From Siderastrea radians (Eukaryota; Cnidaria; Anthozoa; Scleractinia; Rhizangiidae): a stretch of 64,000 nt of DNA. The DNA lies in the NCBI GenBank assembly GCA_964017195.1, contig OZ024897.1:37357036-37421035 (forward strand), read 5' to 3'. The notes under the pieces are model-generated. The model made no database searches. It saw only the letters and a list, made by a program, of their open reading frames with translations, and was not told the DNA's origin. Of this stretch, positions 12,653-25,000 are shown piece by piece. The stretch's first letter is position 1, and each line of letters opens with the position of its first letter. Made by a program: the position numbers and the translations under genes.

Positions 12653-12838
12653 CTGTCATGATGGGGACATCGCGTAGAATGGCGGGTCACGCAAGCGTGA
12701 AAGTTCAATAAAAGCGCCTCAATTACAGAGGAAAGGGTCGAATCGGGTGAAGTTGACCGACTGTAATGGTCATTTTGCAGTACTTAGATGGAGCATTTCT
12801 AATATTATACAGCGGATTCTTGAAGTGCAAAGCTAAAA

Positions 12839-13051
12839 CTACAATTTTATCCAAAAATTGAGGAAATTGATCCATAACAAGGGTATGTGGAGGAAACTCA
12901 CCCAATTTGTGTTCTCCTCGCTCGTGATCAGATCGATGATGGCTCGCAGTAGAGCACTCTCCTTGTTACCTGCCCCAGTCCCCGCACTCAGCTTCATCTT
13001 CGGCTGAGCTATTTTCTGTTTCAGCAGTTTGTCGAGTTCAACTCGTAGCTC
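12839..13051 (-). CDS. DHX36: DHX36-like most 3' recognised exon, with read-through stop
   Basis: Encodes [16 protein letters not shown] and later [19 protein letters not shown], matching the DHX36 C-terminal segment. A strong donor (TGG|GTGAGT) follows at 12901. If it is not used, translation runs 20 further codons to a TAG at 12839-12841. Confidence 0.75.
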   Translation of the reverse strand, partial: ELRVELDKLLKQKIAQPKMKLSAGTGAGNKESALLRAIIDLITSEENTNWVSFLHIPLLWINFLNFWIKL

Positions 13052-16000
13052 CTGAAAAGGAACAAATAAAAAGTTATTTCTTTTTATTACCTGCTACATG
13101 TACTCCTCCTTAGATATAGGCTACCCACTGAACAGCAGGATTTCCACTAGACTTTCACCAATTTCATTTGTGCGCTTGAGTTCTTTTCCGCAAGACAGTT
13201 GACCAGAGAAATGAATCCACTCACCAAACGACTGCAAATCGACCCCCTTTACTTCTAAGCTTCATCAGTTAAAACACTAAGAACTTGCTGACAATGCAAA
13301 TATACCGCCGTGTTGGCAGTTGTTTGACCGTTGAGAGTGTAAATTCGTCTTTGCGTTAATTGGTCTTGCCCTACTTCGCTATGTGATTGGTTAAAAAAAA
13401 AACTCCAAAACCAACTGTGTCATTGGAGCACGCGTTTTCTCGCGTTTGGCACCAGTTACACGTATCTACTTTAAATTCTTATAGGTCCATTGTCCTGTTT
13501 GCGTCTTTTGTGATTGGTCAGATCTAAAGTGATTGCTTCAATTTGGTTTTGGTTTTAACACACTCAACTGATCGGACAAATCCAAAGTTCAAGTCCTTTG
13601 TGTATACGGCCAGGACGTTTTTTTTTTTTGTGACATTTTACAAACAATAACACCAACCTTAACCAAATTAGCGATTCTTGTCGGAGATTTGAATTTAATA
13701 ACTTCGTCAACTGCAACAGTTTCATGGCCTTCTTCCATAAAAACGGAAATATCGCCACCAAAGAACAGCAAAGGAAAAGGGGCAATCATAGTGCTGTCGT
13801 ACAGGAACAACTGCAGTGAAAGTAACAACAAAGTTAAAATTCTAAAAATTCCTGCCGGGGGAGCGGCGAGAAAGCGGGTGCGATATTCGAGCGGCGAGGC
13901 CTATTTCCCTTTCGTAAACGGTCGTTGCCATTTTTGACGGTCGATGCCATCATTGGTAACCAAGCCTTAGCGGTTTACGGTTTACTGAGCATTTCAACAA
14001 CATACGAATACTGAACTACAAAACCGGACCGTATTTTTTAATGCTGTTGAACACCTGTTGATCATAATTTCATCCACAATCATCGGACCGTGGAAAAAAA
14101 AACCCAACAGAGCGCAACGAAAGCGACCTCTTGAACACGTGGAACTGCACTTCTTTGAATTTCGTGTGTCAGAGGAGGTTATCAGTTCTAATGTTCAAAT
14201 GTATAGAAAATAGACATCTTAGGAATATTTTTTTTATTCGACGTCCGGAATACAATCAAACGCACGTTAATTAGCGTTGCTGCCCTACCGAGGAAGACTT
14301 CATCTTTTCGTGATATATCATCCAGTTGTCCTCAAACACTGTCACTTCAGCATTCACTGACTTCGGGTGAAGAAAAACTCTGCCATCCTCCTGTGTGTAG
14401 AGCTTTGGAGGCCTGAGGATTTGTAAAACAAAGAAATCCTTTAACCAGCTATTTTTAGACCCACTGTGGAAACCCTGAATTGTATATAATAATATAATAC
14501 ACATAATATATTTGGAAATCTCAACACAATAGCTCAGTTTTGCGAAAAGTTATAAGCGTACTAAGGCCATCATTAAGGACGGCCACGTATGGTCATGACG
14601 AAAATAGATAGATAGCACCCCGAAAACGTTGCTTCCTTTTGGTATTATAAAAAAATACAAAAGGATTTCCTGAGCAAAATCAAGGTCTTTATAACTCACT
14701 CTCATTTTGGCCTGCGTGCAGATGTCTCCTATTTCAGGTGAAGAAAAGGAAGTGGGAGACGTCTGAATGCAGGATATCTCATCTCGGTAAAGGATATATT
14801 TCATCTTAACTCTTCCATGTTTATATATAACTTGCCTTTTAAACGTCCGATGACGTTCTATTTAAGCAACGTTAGGGTACAGTCCCGCACACAAGATGGC
14901 TTTCACAAGCTTTAAGGTAACTGTAAAGGTAACGTAAAGGGAGGTATACTTCATCTTAACTCTTCCATGTTTATATATAACTTGCCTTTTAAACGTTCGA
15001 TGATGTTCTATTTTAGCAACGTTAGGGTACAGTCCTGCACACAAGATGGCTTTCACAAGCTTTAAGTTACCTGTGAATAAAACAAAACCATCAGTAACTG
15101 AGGAAAAAAAGGAACTGAGAAAGGAAGAAAAACGACAAAATTAAAACAACAAAACACCTGAATTGTGGTTAGCAGCTGGTGCCTTAGGGTCGGAGGAGTC
15201 GAGGAAACCTATTTCACAAAGTAATCCGGAAAACTGCTGCTTCATATCTTTTATCATCTGAAATTAAAAATAAAGGATAGCTGTATACAGTACTTTGTTG
15301 TGATACTGTTTATTATGCTAGAAAAGCAGGATGTAACTTTTCAGTTCGTGGATGAATGAATCAAATAAAAACTCTTTGAATGGCAATTTCATGTAATACT
15401 GTTTTTTTTTTCTTATCAATACTTTTCCAACTTTTTCCAGCTTCGAATTCAAGCTCTCCTGAGAGAAAAAGATTTTTAAAAAGATTGTTAACTGATGTCG
15501 ACCGCAATCCCGCATCTGTCAAATGAAATGAATGCAGGCATGTGGGTAGTGTTTAGGTAGCTGATGGAAACACTTTTCTGGGATCAGCCTTCTAGTGTCG
15601 ATTTTATTTTGTTTTATTTTTACTTCTGACTGGATAGTTTCGTACCTTACAGGCAGATCGCTACGTTTGCCTAGTTATTCAATTTACGATTTTTGGACAC
15701 AAAACTTACCGCTTTCGATTCATTCCATTCACAGCGAATTTTTGTTGACACAAAATCGCAACCCAATAAACCCTAATTCCACATTCTCTGTAAAACCTAT
15801 AACGCGTCCCTCCCAACCCACCCCAGAAAATAAACCATCTAAAAAGCATTTGTAACAAATTTCGCTGTCCCACTGCATTAAACGTCTAGGGTATTCCCCT
15901 ACCCCACCTCAGCTTTCAGATACCGCCGGCTGTGGCGTGCCTTATACTCATTAGCTTCTTCAGAACTTTCAAGGGTGTGCCCCTTCACCTTCATTTTACG

Positions 16001-19000
16001 GCAGGGTGCACCAAATAGCTTTATTCCCATTTTTACTTTAAAGACCGCATAGTTTAATGCGTCTTCTGACCAGCAACACAGTTGGTAATTAGACCGCCTA
16101 ATGCATTTTACCTTCATGGTGTTTCCAGAAAGGAAGTTCCTCCAGCAGAAGTCTTTTTCACGCCCATGCCTAACTGCGCGCTCCCAGCCCTGATATAAAG
16201 AGCAGACAGAAAACACATTAAATAAAATGTTTATACTACTTACACATTTTTCCGACTGTAACTTCCTGTCTTCTCTTTCGTTTGTTTGCTTTTACGTTGT
16301 AAACTACCAGAGGAGGATAATTTTAGCCAGGCTCTAGGCAGGAGAAAGCGTCAATATGCATAAGTAATTAGCCGTCATGCTTGTCACACAGGAGATTTGA
16401 GAGATTTTGCTCTCCTCTTTCTTAAGCCGTCCTGTAGTGTAAGTTGCCGACTTTGTAAACGGCCTAACATACCCTTACTACTGACAAAGCTGTGGCTCTA
16501 AGATTCCTGGTCCAATTAGAATTAAGAAATATTGCTTTTCGAGAATAAAGGAACCGGAGACCCGAAGAAAGATCGTCGGGGATTCGAAACCGGGCCACAT
16601 TAGTGAGACGCCTTCTCCGAAAAGGACAAAGGACAATTCACTTAAACAGTACTTATAAGCCGATTTCTGCTGACAAAGGTTTATCAACAACTTTTTCAAT
16701 TCCAAACACCTCTAAGACTTTGAACAAAGAAACTTTAATCTTTAGCACCTAATCAAAGAGTACCAGGTTCATTTAAATAATTGAAATCCTCCTATACTGC
16801 TAGACACAAGAAGTGTCGGCTTGATTAAGGCGGGTTTCCAAGACCTGTGGTTTTGTGGTATCATCACACTGATTGATGGTATCTCACCTGAAAAGCATTC
16901 AGCAAAGCTAAATGATCACTACGTGTTTCACCAGCAAACTTAGAGCGAGCGTTCTCAGCTTCCTTCTGTTTTCCCTGTCAATAAAATGAAAATGATGAAA
17001 AACTACTACAAACAGCGTAACAAAGATATTTTCGAGAGTCGGCCACAAACAGTTGTCGAGTGAGTTTTCCTTGTAATAAGCCTACCCGGCGTTTCCTTTT
17101 TTAGGAACCCTCCCAAGTTTAAGTAACCCTCCAATAAGCACTCTCTTACTGTCTTGAAATACGAGATACACACTACCCTTTCCCACTAAAAGGCAGTCAG
17201 AAAAAGGTACATAAAGTAAGGAATTGTTCTGGGTTTCCAATATTTAAGCTGGTACAATGAGGTTAACAAAGGGAAAAATCTTAATTTCAAATAAGCAGCT
17301 TGAGTGCTTGTATTTGATTTTGCAATATTTCAGCAAAATACTGCACTCAGCTTACTTACCAAAGGAAAAACAAAAGGATCCTTAAATCCCAAAACAGATG
17401 CTACAGTCAGCACGGGGTCCAAACATGAGAAGATTGCGCCAAATAAGATCATCTTGCCGATTCGTGGATTGACTGGTAATGCAGCCAGGTGATACCCCAG
17501 GGGGGTGAGCCCTTCATGAGCGTCCAGTGCATTCTGCAATGAAATAAACATCCAGTTTCTCCTTGCACTACAAACCCAATGTCAAGTGGACAAAAGTCGC
17601 GATCAAAGAAAGTCTCAGATTGCCTGTGCTACAGTGTTTGATTAACGACAAAACAGCACTTGCCTCCCGACTGGGAGTACTTATTAGATTAAGTTTCTTA
17701 TAACACTAACACATTTTCAAAAGACGAGTATAGAGAATAAGAATCAAATTCCATGAATTAGCAGCGAAACGAATGTGTGACACCCAGTAAGAATTGTTTT
17801 TTCTAACGTGACAGTCGTAAGCAGCCCGTACACGCGGTCTTACGTGACATCAATAACATAAGATTATTACTTGTCTTCCGAATGGCACTACGTACCAGTT
17901 GATGAAGTACTTCCAGGGCATTGATAACAGCTTGTTCCTCAGGAGGTTGCAAGGCCTTTGACAAAAAAGGCCGGATCATGCCCAGTTTGAGAATCTACCA
18001 AATATGAAAAAAAAAAAAAAAAGTTCAGAAAACCAGTAATCGCATTTAACTAATGAAAACACAGACATTAACGCAACGAACCAGTCAGAATTCGGCAACG
18101 GGTGCCAAGCGCGAGAGGGACTTTGCTGAGTTTGCTCTGTGATTGGTTAGAGTGTGGCAACGGGTGCAAAGCGCGCCAAATACTTTGGTCTGTGATTGGT
18201 TAGAGTACGACAACGAGTGCAAAGCGCGGCAAACACGTTGCCGCTCTGTGGTTGGTTGAAGTATGGTATACGAGTCTATTTAACCAAAGAATGCACTATA
18301 GCGCCCCTATAACAAAACTCCAGATCGCAATTTTGTGCAAACAAAACTGCTGTGTATATGTGAGTGATTACCTTGATTTGAAGACACAGTTCTTCAAGTG
18401 GCGTTCGCATCATCTCTGGCAGCTGGTAATCGTCAAGAGACTCGGCACGGAATCGGGTGAACAAATGAAAGCAGTAACCAGGCTGAACTCTGAACAAACA
18501 ATTTTAGCCACATGAATAATTACTGACCACGCTTTCTTGAAATGTCCCAAATAAATAACTATTTTCCCTTAGAAGCCATTGGACAAAAGCATCGCGCCGT
18601 GCAATATGCTTCAACTACAACTGGGAAATATTTAAGGTTATAACCCACCACTTAATTTTAGCGCGCGCACAGTAGTCCAAACACATCACGTGATCCAAAA
18701 TCGGACGGCGGGTATCAGGCGATACCCGTCGCCTGATTTTGTCGATGTGAGAAAAACATGAAAGGAAGTCAGTTTTTCAGGTTTTACTGAACTTTTCAGA
18801 TCTAATCACAGTGTACTAAAATCGAGTAAACTAACCAAACTGGATTTGTTTAGCCGCAAATGTCCTGTGATCCCCACTGACTTTTCAACAATAAAGAACA
18901 CGCGTTGTAGAAATTAATCGGAGGGTTATAAAATAGATGAACCCCTTCCTGGCTTGCTGGTATATCGGAGGACAATGCCATTGGCTGAAAGATTGTCCTC

Positions 19001-22000
19001 AAAATTTCACAGTAGCCTTCGAAGCTTCGCTTCTCGGCCAACTGTTCATTTTTCAGACAATCTTTCAGCCTCGGGTATTATCCTCCGAGATACTAGCCGC
19101 CGGAAGGGCTATTATTTACTAATTATCTCTAAAGCAACATTTCCCAGTTTCAAAGTTTGTTTTACTTTTGCACTTTCACGTTTGGTAGAGAAGCGTGTGG
19201 ATAAAAGAATATTATTGTTTATTTAACTGATACAAATATAAGAAGTACTACCATCACGCCGCCGTGAGGATATATTAAATAATTTAATCAGTTTGGTTTT
19301 AATACTTTCCTGACATTACCCACCTTCCAGCTCGACCTCTTCTCTGACGTGACGAAGCCTTGCTTATCCACACTGGCTGCAAACAGGCGATTTTGTTGTT
19401 CACATCGTACGTCTGGTCATTAAAACAAATGTCGGAATTAACTGTGCAGTAATTCAGATAGAACATTCTTGCTAAACCAAGATCAAACAGAGTCACAAGT
19501 CGAGTCATCGCACGTGTGAGAATGTCAACTTTCCTAAACAGATTGTCAAGCCCGGAGAGGGAGTGGTCAAACTGTCTCTCAAATAGATGCACCTTAGATC
19601 TAGCAATTTAAAGAAAACGATACTGAGAAGAACATGTGTCGATCTGCGACACAAAGTTAGTGCAAGATTGGAAACTTGTGTCTACTTGCGACCACGCGAC
19701 TCTGTTTAGCCAAGGCTTGAATGTCCCGATATTTCGTACCAAAAATAAGTCGTTGTTTTACCTTTTCCTTCACCTTGCCGGCATCCACAACAAAGACAAC
19801 ATCGTCAATAGTGATGCTACATAAACAAAAGAGGGTTGCAATGCAATTACAATACAGCTCTCATACAGCAAAACGATTAGATAGAATGCACAAGATCTCT
19901 TGCAAATACACGACTCACCTGGTTTCTGCAATGTTAGTGGCAATCACAATCTTTCTGACACCTTTAGGTGGACGGTCAAAAACCTGCAAGAAAACTGTTT
20001 ATTATAAAATTGTAGACTTTGCCGACCAACAACATGCACAACAAACACATACTGCTCCGCCGCAATGACGTCACCATCCTGCAGACTGCCTCTTGAACTT
20101 TACAAATAAATGTACTGTGTAGACAGCTCCAAAACAACCAAATCATCATCAAATCCTCAACTAAGACTTCGTCATCTTGATTCCTGTCATACCAGCTCGA
20201 AGGGATTTTTAATACAAATTGCCTGGAATTGAAGACTCCATCCGCTCTTGCTTTAAAATGATTTCATGCATTTGCAGAGCTTCATCACTTTGTTCTAATT
20301 AACAATTAAATTACATTAGACTACAAGGCCAAGTTTCCGACTTTAAGCGAATAGTCAACAAGGCGCAACCAAGTTGACTTTTGCTAATAGACAACGAGGA
20401 CGAGCAGTGTAGATGTTGAAGTAGACCTGCAAATGCTTTTAACACGAAAACAGCTGTAATTAAGTCGTATTTACAATACATGGCATGGCGTGGCATGGCA
20501 TGGCATGGCATGGCATGGCATGGCATGGCATGGCATGGCATGGCATGGCATGGCATGGTAACTTTATTTAGGAAGGTGGCCAATTGCGATCATTACCAAT
20601 TGCTATCAAGCCTACTATAAATGTTTAAACTTGGTAGCTTTTGCCTTTTGCGGTGTTAATATTTTAGCTCTTTCGTGAAATGAATGAATAAAGTTAATTT
20701 TCACATTAAGTTGTCTGACGTGTGTAAACCCTAACTTGTATGCACTCGCTCATGGTGGGTAGGGTGAGGCATTATTATCTAGACTGACCGCAGGAGTCAG
20801 TTACCTCTCTTTGATTCGCTGATGGCATCATAGAATGCAAAGGAATGATGATAAATTTATCTGCAACACAAAAAAGAATAACAAATGACAACATTTTATT
20901 TTGCAACAAGTCCAAAAAGGACAGTACAACCCAGTAGAAAGGATTCAGAAACAATGACTACCAATATCAAGAATTAACTGACCGGACATGTTTGTATTCC
21001 GTTAATTGTTGGAAATTTTCACGCCAGAAAGATAACCTAACGTTGTATATTACTAAATAGCCTGTGTAGCCCTAGAGGGACACTGTCACGGGGTTTTATA
21101 TTTTTTGGGGTGGACAATGTGCTGAAATGTAAATTAAATGCCTTTTCTCGTACATAGAATAGTCTGAGAACGTCAAGAGAAAAAAATCAAATGATTTTGT
21201 CAAAGAAAGAACAAACCATAGTCAGTATCTGGCGGTTTTTTCAGGAAACAAAGGAAAAACTTGAAAACGTCAGCCTGATGTCTTCAAGATGCAATTCATT
21301 TCCATCCTCGCAATCCGCAGCCAAACACACTTAATAACAGTCTCAGAGAACTGGTAGAATAGTTTTAAACGAAAGTAAACCAGTATTTTGGGGTTTCCTC
21401 TGATTAGAATATGTCTTTTAGCTTTTGAAAGATATCCTAAAGATTGGTGACAGTGTCCCTTTAACATTGCACCCCATAACAATTTAACATAGTAATTTAC
21501 AGAGGCCAGCTACGCTGGCTTTCAAGTAAATTATTTTGCTAACTGACGCTATTGAAATTCAGGCAAAACATAGACAGCAACAATAACAAGAATACTACTC
21601 TTTCATAGTTTGGGAGGAATGCTCAAAAAATCTTTTGGAGAAAAGGGAGTAAGTTCAAAGTTACAAAATGACCTGACACTGATCAAAGTTCAGCGTATCC
21701 TGAAAACAACACTATTCATTTGAGTTAACTTTTGTTCCAAACGGATGTGCGAACTATTAACTTGTGCATGTCACAAGATGCCAATAAAAGAAGCATTCAT
21801 TCATTATTTATTTTTTTAAAATAAACACAGCTCTCAACAATCGCTAACCCTTCAAGCCAGATAACTGTACAGACTGTTTCAAAGCAGGAAAGTTCATAAA
21901 ACCAAGGTTCCATCACAACATCAAGAATGGATTTGTAATGAACTGGGTAAGGGTTTTGCTTAGAATACCTGAAGAGAAAAGTGTTTCTTTTTTCAGGTTG

Positions 22001-25000
22001 TCGTGAAGTTTGCTAATATCATCCCAGCCAGGTAGAAAGACGAGAATAGCTCCTTCCTAGAGGGAAAGAAAACAAAATTATGTAGAATAATAGCTCTAAA
22101 ACTAAGAGAGCATTCCCTATCAAAAAACTATCAAAAAAAACTTCAGTTATACGAACGCACTTTCTTTAGTGCGAGTAGGGATGGTGCAGTTGGCAGTATC
22201 GTGGAGTGGTTTAGGGCGCTGGATTTCAACTCGGTAGCCCCGGGTTCAAATCCCACTCCGGCCACCAGCTGGAGTTGTTTCTCGGCAGTCCAAGTTCAAC
22301 TCCTCGGTCATTCTTGTACATAGTAAACGGTCTGCCTCCGGCCAGTTGGGATTCTTACTTTTTCTTCGAAATATTTGGGTTACTTACACGGCCCCACAAG
22401 CCTATGGCTATAATACATACCGTGCGTAAATACGTTTTTATTTTTATTCATTATTACGTTGTGAGATGTAGCTTGTCGTTGGTTTTTGTCCCTGCTCCAC
22501 GGGGTTTTCTGCCAGGTTGTCCAGTTTTCCTTCTACCACAAAGCTAGGTAAAGTTTAAGTCGCACACGAGCCACAGGACCCCCACACAACAGGGTACCCA
22601 CAGAACAGGAAACCCACAGAACAGGAGACCCACACAACAGGCGACCCACACAACAGGAGACCCACACAACAGGAAACCCCCACAACTGGAGACCCACACA
22701 ACCGGAGACCCACACAACAGGAAACCCACACAGCAGGACAACCACACAACAGGACACCCACACAACAAGAGAGCCACACAACAGGACACCCACACAACAG
22801 GACACCCACACAGCAGGATAATAAAATCATATATTATATACAGTACATTAAACTGCTATTTACATAGGTAACAATTGCATTGATGTTCGAATATTGCATA
22901 CTGAGTGGAGAGAGACAATGTGGGGGAAGTTTCTTTTCTAAGGAACACGATGCCAAGGACCAGGTCTTCCACTATCGACCTTCAGGTCGTTAGTCCAATG
23001 CACTATCCAGTAAACCACCGCACCACCTACCGCAAAGACCTACTGCATTTCTAAATTCCGCTTCAGTTCAGAATCCAGGGACCTCAAGTTTGACACTAGT
23101 TGGACCGTTACATCTCATCAAACAACATGGATTTGTTATTTAATTACATTTTTATTTATTTATTTATTTTTACCTCCATTTGAAGGGAGATGTGACTGAT
23201 TACTCTAACAAGAAGGCCCATGTCAATCCTTTCTAAGTCCATGTTCTGAAGGGTTGTGATTGTTCTGGGTGAAAATCTGTGAACACAACGAAACATTCCC
23301 AATGATTGACCATCCATTCAGAATTCAACAAGAGCTAACAGGAAACCAACTCAACGTCATAAATGAATTCAGCTGTTTTTTAGAAAACTATTCTATCACT
23401 AGTGGTCACAGTTTGTGTGTGATGTTATGAAAAAGTTCTGAAAGAGCCTGCCCGTATAGCTTACAGTATAGGGAGTTCCTGTAGGCCCTTCACAGACTGG
23501 CTTAACATTGCCTGATACACTTTCTTGGTTCGCCAGATTCCAAAACTGTTTTTATTAGTTTATAGCTACTTATTCAGTAGATGGTTGCCCATAGAGAAAT
23601 TGGCACAAATAGGAATTAACCATGCCCTCGTGAGGCTTCAGTTGCGTGTAGCTTGAGCATCAAAATCCTAATTGTTCGGTTTTCTAGCTAATGATTCAGC
23701 AGATGGCTTGCCCATGAATTATAAAATGCACACAAATAGGAATTAACCATGCCCTCATGAGTCTTGAGATGCGCGCAGATCAGCATCAAAATCCTAAACT
23801 GTTTTGTTTTCAGCTAATAATTCAGCGGATGGCTTTCCCATGGAGAAAATGCATGCAAATAGGATTTAACTGAGGTGCCCTGACTTGCATGCAGCTCAAC
23901 ATCAGAATCTTGTCCCAGATAACAGGAGAAATATTATTCAAAAGACTTGAACTGGTACGAATTTCCTTGTTACAAGATCCATGGGATTATAAATGGAGTC
24001 GATCTGGGATTTTATGGTATAACAAAAGTCAAGATCACTGTAGTGCTAGTTTTCTGAGACAAGAAACACAGACATGTTGAAATGTTTCACTTACCGATCT
24101 CTGATGGAGTGCACATACTGTTGCCACTTCATCTCTTCATCATTCATCTGACTCTCTGCCAGCCAAGCTGTGGACTTTTCTAACCTCCTGTCTTTTGCAT
24201 AGCTTTTTCTTCCTCTATGTTGCATCCATTTTGGTTGCTTTCTGTAAGCACTTTGATTCCTTTCCTCTACATGGTAACTAGAACGAAGTAAACTCAAATA
24301 TCATTATCCAGCTCACTAAAAACAAGTACAAATATTTGATGCAATATTATTTTGTTTACATTAGGTAGAAATATATACAGTAAAAAACCAGTTTCTCACT
24401 ATTTCCATAATAACATGCTCACACATCCTGTTTTTTTTGGATATCGAGTCTTTGTTGTTACTCATTACATAATAAGCCCGGTGGTTTCTTGAGGTCTCCT
24501 TGCCAATCTCTCCGAGCTGTAAATTTCTCGAATGTATTTTGACACGGCGAATACATGATGATTAAGTGAACAACGTTATGTGTATATAAATCTGGTGTGC
24601 GGTATCACTGAGTATTTATTTTTACTTGTATTTTGACTTGCCCTACAGGTTTCTCAAAATTCAGCACAACTGATATCCAGTGACTGGTGGCAATGCTTTT
24701 ATGATTAACATGTTGTTTTAATTTCTTACCCTGTTTTTTCTATGATTTCCTCAAGGTAAAGCTCTTGGACAGGATAGGTGAAGCCAGGAATGTGAGCCAT
24801 TTTGCAATTCCCTTGAGAAAAAAAAATGTTAATAAGATAAACAGTCTCCTTCCAGACCAAGTATATGCAAATTATTTCATTCAAACAAGATTTCTTTGTG
24901 GGACTTCAGTGTCCAGGCTGCTGCATTTAAGGCAGCCAGGAGCCTGCCTTAACCTTCTAAGCCCTGATATAAAAATGCATATTCTCCTTGCTGTTCTCCA

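Noticed and set aside
14550..14804. 84-codon minus-strand ORF between helicase exons
   Set aside because: It lies in the GC-AG intron, has no similarity to DHX36, and the flanking exons already join in phase.
22180..22265. Functional tRNA gene
   Set aside because: Box A and B-like words are present, but no clean cloverleaf forms and a SINE-like body follows.
22533..22830. Three overlapping Cys/Val/Trp-rich ORFs
   Set aside because: They are readings of the 16-bp minisatellite in its three frames.
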